Below are positions 26,636-34,177 of a DNA stretch of 64,000 nt, in pieces. The notes below the pieces were generated by a model. That model saw only the letters and a program-made list of their open reading frames with translations. It did no database searches and was not told where the DNA came from. How positions within the stretch are numbered: the first letter of the stretch is position 1; the number at the start of each line of letters is the position of its first letter. The stretch lies in the NCBI RefSeq assembly GCF_009674665.1, contig NZ_WKJD01000011.1, forward strand, positions 1 to 64,000, written 5' to 3'. Source of the stretch: Agromyces kandeliae (GTDB lineage: Bacteria; Actinomycetota; Actinomycetes; Actinomycetales; Microbacteriaceae). A program made the position numbers and the translations under genes.

Positions 26636-28023
26636 GCGCGGGTGCCCGCCTTCGGTGCACCGCTCTCCGCGTCGCGCACGGGATCGGGAGCCGAGGTCGC
26701 AGGCGCGACGGATGCCGCGGGCGTCGGCAGCGTCCGGAGCATGCGCTTCACCGTCCGCCGGTACGCGTCCTTGTTGACGTAGTACGACATGCGATCGAGG
26801 CCGAGGTAGCGGTACCCGCCCGAGAGGTCGGGCCAGGGCTTCGCGGCCGCATCACGGAAGCGGGACGCGGCATCCGGCTCGGTCCGCGCGGCGGCGAGGT
26901 AGGCGGCGATGAGTTCGGCCTGCTCGTACCGGCCCTGCCAGCCGATGCCAGAGGCCTCGATCATGCCGAGCACGAACAGGCCGTTGAAGTTCGGCGGGAA
27001 GACGTTCAGGTAGAGCTCGGGCGCCGCCGACGTCCAGTTGAGGTGGGCGCGCTCGACGAACGGGTAGTCGAGCTTGTAGCCGGTCGCGAGGACGACGAGG
27101 TCGTAGTCCGCGGCGCTGCCGTCGGCGAAGTGCACCGCCCGGCCGTCGAACCGGTCGATGTCGCCGACCACGCGCAGGTCGCCCTGCCCGAGGTGGTTCA
27201 GGATCAGCGTGTTCACGATCGGGTGCGACTCGTAGATGCGGTAGTCGGGCTTCGGGAAGCCGAATCGCACTGGGTCGCCCGTGAACGCCCGCAGCACGCG
27301 GGTGTCGACGAACTGCTTGATGCGCGCGGGCAGCGGCCTGCCCTGGTTGAGCGTGTCGCTCGGGCGACCGAACAGGTAGCGGGGCACGAAGTAGTAGCCC
27401 CGCCGCACCGACAGGTCGACGGATGCCGCGTGGTGCACCGCGTCGACCGCGATGTCGCAGCCGGAGTTGCCGGCGCCGATGATGAGCACGCGCTTGCCCT
27501 CGAAGACCTTGGGCGACGTGTACGCGCTCGTGTGCATGAGTTCGCCCGAGAACTCGCCTCGGAAGCCCGGGACGTTCGGCTCGGCGAGCGTGCCGTTGGC
27601 GAGGACCACGGCCGAGTGCTCGGTCGTGGTCGTCCCTCCGTCCGGGCCGGCAGCGGTGACGCGCCATCCGCTCGCCCCGGTCGCGTCGCCGTCGACCGGC
27701 TCGACCGCGGTGACCCTGGTGTCGAACCGGAAGTGCTCGCGCAGTCCGTAGGCGTCGGCGTACTCCCGGAAGTAGCGGTGCAGTTCGCGATGGCCGGGGT
27801 AGTCCGCGGTCGAGTCCATCGGGAACTCGGCGAACTCGGTCGTGGTCCGCGACGAGATCAGGTGTGCGGACTCGTACATCGTCGAGCGCGGGTTGTCGAT
27901 GTTCCAGAGGCCGCCCACGTCGGGGCCGGCCTCGAAGCCGATGAAGGGGATGCCGGCGCGGCTGAGCGCGCGGGCACCGGCGAGACCGGACGGGCCCGCT
28001 CCGATGAGGGCGATGGGGTTCAC
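26632..28023 (-). CDS. Flavin-containing monooxygenase
   Basis: 463 residues. FAD site ALIGAGPSGLAGARAL, NADPH site VLIIGAGNSGCDIAV, and the FMO fingerprint FSGELMHTSAY (FxGxxxHxxxY) between them, plus LATGY near residue 350. Group B flavin monooxygenases oxidise ketones, amines or sulfides with NADPH and O2. GTG start with AGGAA ~8 bases upstream; the longer upstream frame is not conserved. First gene of the leftward FMO-BASS-SDR operon, suggesting uptake and oxidation of a small organic acid or terpenoid-like compound (inference). Confidence 0.9.
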   Translation of the reverse strand: MNPIALIGAGPSGLAGARALSRAGIPFIGFEAGPDVGGLWNIDNPRSTMYESAHLISSRTTTEFAEFPMDSTADYPGHRELHRYFREYADAYGLREHFRFDTRVTAVEPVDGDATGASGWRVTAAGPDGGTTTTEHSAVVLANGTLAEPNVPGFRGEFSGELMHTSAYTSPKVFEGKRVLIIGAGNSGCDIAVDAVHHAASVDLSVRRGYYFVPRYLFGRPSDTLNQGRPLPARIKQFVDTRVLRAFTGDPVRFGFPKPDYRIYESHPIVNTLILNHLGQGDLRVVGDIDRFDGRAVHFADGSAADYDLVVLATGYKLDYPFVERAHLNWTSAAPELYLNVFPPNFNGLFVLGMIEASGIGWQGRYEQAELIAAYLAAARTEPDAASRFRDAAAKPWPDLSGGYRYLGLDRMSYYVNKDAYRRTVKRMLRTLPTPAASVAPATSAPDPVRDAESGAPKAGTRA

Positions 28024-28162
28024 TGGTGGTTCCTGTGCGTGGGCGGCGTCGTCGGGGCCGACGCCGGGTCGGGTCCGAACAGCATAGGCGAACGGCGCTC
28101 GGGTTCCGGAACCGGGGACGGGGCGCCTGCGTGCGCGGCAGCCGCCTCGATAGGCTTTCGGG

Positions 28163-30295
28163 GTGGCGCACAGCATCTACATCTGCTCCGCCGAGGGGAA
28201 CACCGGGAAGTCGACGGTGGCGCTCGGGACGTTGGACACGCTGAGCCGGCGAGCGACCCGAGTGGGGGTCTTCCGCCCGATCGCGCGTTCCACGGAGGAG
28301 CGCGACTACGTGCTCGAGCTGCTGCTCGCGCACGACGGCGTCATCGACCTCGGCTACGACGAGGCGATCGGCGTCACCTACGAGGACGTGCACGGCGATC
28401 CCGACGCCGCGCTGGCCACGATCGTCCGTCGGTTCAAGGCCGTCGAAGCGCGGTGCGACGTCGTGGTGGTGATCGGTTCCGACTACACGGATGTCGGCAG
28501 CCCGACCGAACTGGCGTTCAACGCCCGTATCGCCGCGAACCTCGGTGCACCGGTGCTCCTCGTCGTCGGCGGGCGCGTGACGCAGGGGCGGGGCGCGAGC
28601 GAGCGGCTCGGCTACACGGACGCCAGGACGCCCGACGAGCTGGCCCAGCTCACGGAGCTCGCGGTCGAGGAACTCGTGCGCGAGCACGCGACGCTGCTCG
28701 GCGTCGTCGCCAACCGCGCCGACCCCGACCGGCTCGACGATGTCGTCGATGCCCTGCGATCCGCGTCGGGCGCGGCCGGCGGCCACGACGCATCCGTCTC
28801 GGTCTGGGCGATCCCCGAGGACCAGTACCTCGTCGCGCCCTCCATGCGCTCGGTCATGCGCGCCGTCGGCGGGGAGCTGTACGCGGGCGATCCCGAGCTG
28901 CTCGAGCGCGAGGCGCTCGGCGTGGTGGTCGCCGCGATGTCGATGGAGAACGTGCTCGCCTGGCTCACGGAGGGCGCCGTCGTCGTCGTGCCCGGCGATC
29001 GGAGCGAGGTGCTGCTCGGGGTCCTCACCGCGCACGCCTCGGCGACGTTCCCGTCGATCGCCGGCATCGTGCTGAACGGCGGGTTCCCGGTCTCCGAGAC
29101 GGTCGAACGCCTGGTCGAGGGGCTGAAGTCGGGCCTGCCGATCATCCGCACCCAGCTGAGCAGCTACGACACCGCGCTGGCGATCACGCAGACGCGCGGC
29201 AAGCTCGCCGCGGAGTCGCAGCGCAAGCGCGACACGGCGTTGGCGCTCTTCGAGAAGCACGTCGACGGGGTCGAGCTGCTGGACCGCCTCGACGTGGCAC
29301 GGACCGACGTCGTCACGCCGCTCATGTTCGAGTACGGCCTGCTCGCCCGGGCGCGCGACGCGCGCAAGCACATCGTGCTTCCCGAGGGCTACGACGACCG
29401 CATCCTGCGCGCCGCCGCGACACTGCTCGCGCGCGACGTCGCCGACCTCACGATCCTCGGCGAGGAGATCGAGGTCCGTTCGCGCGCGATCGGGCTCGGC
29501 CTCGACATCTCGAGGGCGACCGTGCTCTCGAACCACGACCACGTGCTCGTCTACCGATTCGCCGACGAGTACCAGCGGCGCCGCGCGCACAAGGGCGTGA
29601 CGCTCGAGCAGGCCCGCGACAGCGTGCAGGACGTCTCGTACTTCGGCACCATGATGGTCGAGCTCGGGCTCGCCGACGGCATGGTCTCCGGAGCGATGCA
29701 CACGACGGCGCACACCATCCGCCCCGCCTTCGAGATCATCAAGACTCGACCCGAGGTCGACGTCGTCTCGAGCGTGTTCCTGATGGCGCTCGCCGACCGC
29801 GTGCTCGTCTACGGCGACTGCGCGGTCGTGCCCGACCCGACGGCGGAGCAGCTGGCCGACATCGCGATCTCGTCGGCGCAGACCGCGGCGCAGTTCGGCA
29901 TCGAGCCCCGCGTGGCCATGCTGTCGTACTCGACCGGCGAGTCGGGGTCGGGGGCCGACGTCGACAAGGTGCGCCGCGCGACCGAGCTCGTCCGCGAGCG
30001 CGCGCCGGAGCTCCCGGTCGAGGGGCCGATCCAGTACGACGCGGCCGCCGACGCGGCGGTGGCGCGGACCAAGATGCCGGGCTCGTCGGTCGCCGGACGC
30101 GCGACGGTGTTCGTCTTCCCCGACCTGAACACGGGCAACAACACGTACAAGGCGGTGCAGCGCTCGGCCGGCGCCGTCGCCATCGGGCCCGTGCTCCAGG
30201 GGCTCAACAAGCCGGTGAACGACCTCTCCCGGGGCGCGCTCGTCCAGGACATCGTGAACACGGTCGCGATCACGGCGATCCAGGCGGCGTCGTGA
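28163..30295 (+). CDS. pta: Phosphate acetyltransferase
   Basis: 710 residues, long form. The N-terminal ~220 residues form a dethiobiotin-synthetase-like P-loop domain (SAEGNTGKSTVALGTL), a DRTGG regulatory domain follows (~225-340), and the catalytic PTA domain fills the C-terminus (KHIVLPEGYDDRIL, FPDLNTGNNTYKAVQRS). It interconverts acetyl-CoA and acetyl phosphate. GTG start; TAGGCT (28151-28156) ends six bases upstream, suggesting a leaderless mRNA. The stop overlaps ackA (GTGA). Confidence 0.96.
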   Translation: MAHSIYICSAEGNTGKSTVALGTLDTLSRRATRVGVFRPIARSTEERDYVLELLLAHDGVIDLGYDEAIGVTYEDVHGDPDAALATIVRRFKAVEARCDVVVVIGSDYTDVGSPTELAFNARIAANLGAPVLLVVGGRVTQGRGASERLGYTDARTPDELAQLTELAVEELVREHATLLGVVANRADPDRLDDVVDALRSASGAAGGHDASVSVWAIPEDQYLVAPSMRSVMRAVGGELYAGDPELLEREALGVVVAAMSMENVLAWLTEGAVVVVPGDRSEVLLGVLTAHASATFPSIAGIVLNGGFPVSETVERLVEGLKSGLPIIRTQLSSYDTALAITQTRGKLAAESQRKRDTALALFEKHVDGVELLDRLDVARTDVVTPLMFEYGLLARARDARKHIVLPEGYDDRILRAAATLLARDVADLTILGEEIEVRSRAIGLGLDISRATVLSNHDHVLVYRFADEYQRRRAHKGVTLEQARDSVQDVSYFGTMMVELGLADGMVSGAMHTTAHTIRPAFEIIKTRPEVDVVSSVFLMALADRVLVYGDCAVVPDPTAEQLADIAISSAQTAAQFGIEPRVAMLSYSTGESGSGADVDKVRRATELVRERAPELPVEGPIQYDAAADAAVARTKMPGSSVAGRATVFVFPDLNTGNNTYKAVQRSAGAVAIGPVLQGLNKPVNDLSRGALVQDIVNTVAITAIQAAS

Positions 30296-31530
30296 GCGGG
30301 GCGGATGCCGCCGGCTCGGGTGACGTCCCGGGCGCAGGTCGCGTCGTCCTCGTCGTCAATTCCGGATCGTCGTCGCTGAAGTACCAGCTCGTCGACGTCG
30401 CGGCGGAGGAGGCGCTCGCGTCGGGACTCGTCGAGCGCATCGGCGCGGGCGTCGGTCGTGCCACGCACGCGGATGCCTCGGGTGACGTCGTCCGCGAGGA
30501 GGTCTCGGTCGCCGACCACCACGCGGCCTTCGCGTGGATGCTGCGGGCGTTCGCCGAGCACGGGCCGTCGCTCGAAGGGCACGCACCGGTCGCGGTCGGG
30601 CACCGCGTCGTGCAGGGCGGCGCGCGCTTCTTCGAGCCGACCGTGATCACCGAGCTCGTGAGGATCAACATCGACGAGCTCTCGGTGCTCGCGCCGCTGC
30701 ACAATCCCGCGAACCTCGCCGGCATCGTGGCGGCCGAGCGCGCCTTCCCGTCGGTGCCGCACGTGGCCGTCTTCGACACCGCGTTCCACCAGACCATGCC
30801 GCCCGAGGCGTACCTGTACGCGCTCGATCGCGACGTCGCCGAGCGCCATCGCATCCGTCGCTACGGCTTCCACGGCACGTCGCACCGATACGTCTCGCGT
30901 GCCGCGGCGGCGTTCCTGGGCCGAACGGTCGAGGAGCTGAAGCTCATCGTGCTGCACCTCGGCAACGGCGCCTCCGCGTGCGCGGTCGACGGGGGGCGTT
31001 CCGTCGAGACGAGCATGGGGATGACCCCGCTCGAGGGCCTCGCGATGGGCACGCGCTCGGGCGACCTCGACCCGGCGGTGGTGCTGCACCTGCAACGGCG
31101 TGCGGGCCTCGGGGTCGACGAGGTCGACGACCTGCTGAACAAGCGGAGCGGCATGCTCGGCCTCGGGGGGCACGGCGACATGCGCGACCTGACCGAGGCG
31201 GCGGGGTCGGGCGACGAGCGCGCGCGGACCGCGCTCGGGGTGTACGCGCACCGGATCCGCTCGTACGTCGGCGCGTATGCGGCGCAGCTGGGTCGTGTCG
31301 ACGCGATCGTGTTCACCGCCGGCGTGGGAGAGAACTCGGCCGACGTGCGCGCGATGTCGCTCTCCGGGCTCGAGGGGTTCGGCGTCGAGGTCGATGCCGT
31401 GCGCAACGCCGAGCGCTCGGGGGAGGCGCGGAGGATCTCGACCGACGACTCGCGGACCGCCGTGCTCGTCGTGCCGACGAACGAGGAGCTCGAGATCGCG
31501 CGGCAGACCCTCGAGGTCGTCGCGGGCTGA
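30292..31530 (+). CDS. ackA: Acetate kinase
   Basis: 412 residues. Acetate/sugar-kinase motifs: VLVVNSGSSSLKYQL at the start, VFDTAFHQTMP, RRYGFHGTSHRYV, HLGNGASACAV, and FTAGVGENSADVR near the end. Makes acetyl phosphate and ADP from acetate and ATP and the reverse. A ~15-residue Gly/Ala extension precedes the conserved start; I keep the GTG that overlaps the pta stop (GTGA), but a slightly later start is possible. Forms the pta-ackA operon. Confidence 0.96.
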   Translation: MSGADAAGSGDVPGAGRVVLVVNSGSSSLKYQLVDVAAEEALASGLVERIGAGVGRATHADASGDVVREEVSVADHHAAFAWMLRAFAEHGPSLEGHAPVAVGHRVVQGGARFFEPTVITELVRINIDELSVLAPLHNPANLAGIVAAERAFPSVPHVAVFDTAFHQTMPPEAYLYALDRDVAERHRIRRYGFHGTSHRYVSRAAAAFLGRTVEELKLIVLHLGNGASACAVDGGRSVETSMGMTPLEGLAMGTRSGDLDPAVVLHLQRRAGLGVDEVDDLLNKRSGMLGLGGHGDMRDLTEAAGSGDERARTALGVYAHRIRSYVGAYAAQLGRVDAIVFTAGVGENSADVRAMSLSGLEGFGVEVDAVRNAERSGEARRISTDDSRTAVLVVPTNEELEIARQTLEVVAG

Positions 31531-31586
31531 CGTCGGAACGCCGGCCGGGCCGGTCCGGGCCGGTCGTCGCGACCGCATCGCAATTT

Positions 31587-31627
31587 CCACAAGAAACCTT
31601 GTACAACAGATCTTGTGGATCTAGGCT
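31587..31627 (+). promoter_or_regulatory. Promoter and dyad operator of the ArsR-type regulator operon
   Basis: CCACAAGA (31587-31594) and TCTTGTGG (31611-31618) are perfectly complementary, with an inner TTGTACAA palindrome at 31599-31606. TTGTAC (31599-31604) and TAGGCT (31622-31627) are 17 bases apart, and the ATG follows six bases after the -10. The dyad covers the core promoter, the expected arrangement for autorepression by the ArsR-family protein encoded next. Confidence 0.75.
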
Positions 31628-31633
31628 GATCCC

Positions 31634-32227
31634 ATGGCCGACCCCGGACGACCGCCCGCCGACTCCAGCGTGCACCTGCACGACCCCGGCCCGATGCGCG
31701 CGATGGCGCACCCGACGCGACTGCGGCTCATCGGCATCCTGCGCATGGACGGGCCCGCCACCGTCGGCATGCTCGCGCAGCAGACGGGGGAGTCCGCCGG
31801 CTCCGTGAGCTACCACGTGTCGACGCTCGCGAAGCACGGATTCGTGGAGGAGGCGCCCGAGCTCGCCCGCGACCGTCGCGAGCGCTGGTGGCGCGCCGCG
31901 CACGAGATGACGAGCTGGGACACCGTCGAGTTCCTCGAGGACCCGGCGCGCCACGCGGCATCCGAGGCCCTGCGGCGCACCGTGCTCGAGAGCTACCACC
32001 GCGAACTGCTCGCCGCGCTCGACGCCGAGGCGGGGCTCGAGCCCGAGTGGATCGCGCCGACCGACTCGTCGGACGGGGCCGCGCACCTCACGCTCGAGGA
32101 GTTCAGGGAGCTCTCGGCCGACCTCGCCGCGGTGCGCGACAAGTGGTGGGCGCGTCGGCGCGAGCCGGCGGAGGGGACGCGTCTCGTGCGGTGGATGACG
32201 CACGTCTTCCCGAGGCCCGAGGCGTGA
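31634..32227 (+). CDS. ArsR-family winged-helix transcriptional regulator
   Basis: 197 residues. The N-terminal helix-turn-helix is PMRAMAHPTRLRLIGILRMDGPATVGMLAQQTGESAGSVSYHVSTLAKHGFVEEAPE (~20-78). The C-terminal ~110 residues are a longer helical domain without metal-binding cysteines, so it likely senses an organic ligand rather than a metal. Its stop overlaps the MFS gene (GTGA), and a strong dyad covers its promoter, so it probably represses itself and the exporter. Confidence 0.9.
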   Translation: MADPGRPPADSSVHLHDPGPMRAMAHPTRLRLIGILRMDGPATVGMLAQQTGESAGSVSYHVSTLAKHGFVEEAPELARDRRERWWRAAHEMTSWDTVEFLEDPARHAASEALRRTVLESYHRELLAALDAEAGLEPEWIAPTDSSDGAAHLTLEEFRELSADLAAVRDKWWARRREPAEGTRLVRWMTHVFPRPEA

Positions 32228-33597
32228 GCTCGGCATCCGAGGCGGCCGCACCGACGGTGACGGGGCGCCGCCGGCGCCTCCCGCTCGTCGCGCTGTACGC
32301 CGCACAGCTCTTCTCGCTCGGCGGCAACGCGATCGCGATCGTGGCGGTGCCGCTCATCGTCCTCCAGCAGACCGGCTCGCCGCTCGCGGCCGGCGTCGCG
32401 GGCATCTTCGCGACCGTGCCGCTCGTGATCGGCGGCGCCCTGGGCGGTGTGCTCGTCGATCGCTTCGGCTACCGGGCGTCGAGCATCGCGGCGGATGTCG
32501 CGAGCGGCGTCACCGTGCTCGCGATCCCGCTCCTCGACGCGGCGGGCGTGCTCTCGTTCGGGCTGCTCCTCGCGCTCGTGTTCCTCGGGGGCCTCCTCGA
32601 CCCACCCGGCGACACGGCGAAGACGGTCCTCATGCCCGAGCTCGCGGCACTCGCGCACACGCCCCTCGCCCGCGCGGCGGGCGCCCAGTCGGCCGTGCAG
32701 CGCACCGCGACGATGGTCGGCGCCGGCACCGCCGGAGCGCTCGTCGCGCTGGCCGGGCCCATGACGGCGCTGCTGGCGGATGCCGCCGGCTTCGCCGTGT
32801 CGGCGATCCTCGTCGCGCTGCTCGTGCCCTCGCGTGCGCGCCTCGCGGCCACCGTGCCGGACGCCGCCCCGGAGGGCGGTGGAGCCGAGCCGCGCCGTGC
32901 GAGCGCCGCCGAGAGCGCGGCGGGCTTCGTCGCCGGCATCCGCTTCATCGCGAAGACGCCGCTCGCGCTCGCCGTGGTGCTGCTCGTGACCCTCACGAAC
33001 GCCATCGACGCGGCGGGCATGACCGTGCTGAAGCCCGTGTACGCCTCGCAGGTGCTCGGCGACCCCGCGTCGCTCGGATTCATGATCGGCTGCTTCGCCG
33101 CCGGCGCGCTGACGGGTTCGGCCGTGTTCGGGCTCGTCGGCCATCGCGCCTCGGGGCGCGTCATGTTCGCCGCGTGCTTCATGCTCGCGGGCGCTCCGCC
33201 GTACGCGGCGATGGCGCTCGGCGTGCCGGTCGAGGTGCTGTTCGTCGTGCTCGCACTGTCCGGCCTCGCGGCCGGCGCGCTCAACCCGATGATCTCGACG
33301 GCCCTGTTCGGCGTCGTGCCCGACGGCATGCGCGCGCGTGTGTTCGGCGCGATCACCTCGGGGGTCGCGGCGTCGATGCCGATCGGGGCGTTCGCGGCAG
33401 GTGCCGCGGTCGACGCGTTCGGGTTCGTGCCGGTCGTTGCGGGTGCGGCCGTGCTCTACGCGGTGCTCGGCGCGAGCCCGCTCGTGCTGCGCGCGTTCGA
33501 CGGGCTCTCGGGCGCTCGGAGCGGTGGCGCCACGGTGGAGTCGGGCGACGAGGCATCCGTCGCGGACCTCGACGCCGTGGTCGAGCCCGGCCGCTGA
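32224..33597 (+). CDS. MFS transporter
   Basis: 457 residues, about 12 hydrophobic segments with a soluble loop at ~220-240 in the middle. The loop after segment 2 reads GGVLVDRFGYRAS, the MFS motif A (G-x-x-x-D-R-x-G-x-R). It resembles drug-efflux MFS proteins of the MFS_3/EntS type. GTG start overlapping the ArsR-like stop. The regulator-plus-exporter pairing suggests inducible efflux of an unknown compound. Confidence 0.88.
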   Translation: MSSASEAAAPTVTGRRRRLPLVALYAAQLFSLGGNAIAIVAVPLIVLQQTGSPLAAGVAGIFATVPLVIGGALGGVLVDRFGYRASSIAADVASGVTVLAIPLLDAAGVLSFGLLLALVFLGGLLDPPGDTAKTVLMPELAALAHTPLARAAGAQSAVQRTATMVGAGTAGALVALAGPMTALLADAAGFAVSAILVALLVPSRARLAATVPDAAPEGGGAEPRRASAAESAAGFVAGIRFIAKTPLALAVVLLVTLTNAIDAAGMTVLKPVYASQVLGDPASLGFMIGCFAAGALTGSAVFGLVGHRASGRVMFAACFMLAGAPPYAAMALGVPVEVLFVVLALSGLAAGALNPMISTALFGVVPDGMRARVFGAITSGVAASMPIGAFAAGAAVDAFGFVPVVAGAAVLYAVLGASPLVLRAFDGLSGARSGGATVESGDEASVADLDAVVEPGR

Positions 33598-33604
33598 GCT
33601 GCCG

Positions 33605-33979
33605 TCAGCGGACGAGGCGTGCGCAGTCGATGCAGAGCGTCGCGGTCGGCCGCGCCTCGAGCCGCGCGACGGTGATCCTGTTGCCGCAGCGCTCGCAGAC
33701 GCCGTAGGTCCCGTCGTCGATGCGAGCGAGCGCCCGGTCGACGTCGGTGAGCTCGTGCTCGACGTCGTGCAGCACCGCGGTGCGCTGCGACCACTCCTGG
33801 CTCATGGTGGGGCCGTCGGGGTCGTGCTCGTCATCGACCGACGTGTCGGATCTGGCCTCGCGGACCGCGGTGATCCCCTCGCTCTGCTCGGCGAGGCGCT
33901 CCTCGGCCTCGCGTCGTTCCGCGAGCAGGAGCTCTCGGAACCGCTCGAGCTGCTCGGCTGTGCGGACCCCCGTCGTCAC
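33605..33979 (-). CDS. TraR/DksA family zinc-finger protein
   Basis: 124 residues. A helical N-terminal half (ERFRELLLAERREAEERLAEQSEG) is followed by the family zinc finger CERCGN...CIDC (~97-121). Family members bind the RNA polymerase secondary channel and modify initiation; the acidic loop tip (DDEHDPDGPTMS) is compatible. I chose the GTG at 33979 because GGAGGT lies seven bases upstream; the longer frame is not conserved. It faces the MFS gene with a 7-base gap. Confidence 0.88.
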   Translation of the reverse strand: MTTGVRTAEQLERFRELLLAERREAEERLAEQSEGITAVREARSDTSVDDEHDPDGPTMSQEWSQRTAVLHDVEHELTDVDRALARIDDGTYGVCERCGNRITVARLEARPTATLCIDCARLVR

Positions 33980-34177
33980 GTGACCACCTCCGTCGTCGTG
34001 CACCGGGCGGTGGGATGGCTCGTCCGCTCCGATGCGGTCCACCGATCCTATGCCAGCCGACCGACGTCGCGGCCGGGTCGAACGGCCCGGCGCGCCTGAA
34101 GCGGCCGGGCGACGGGCCCATTCCCACGCGATCGCGGCCACGGCGAACGTGTCGGATGCCACGACTACCATTGACGC

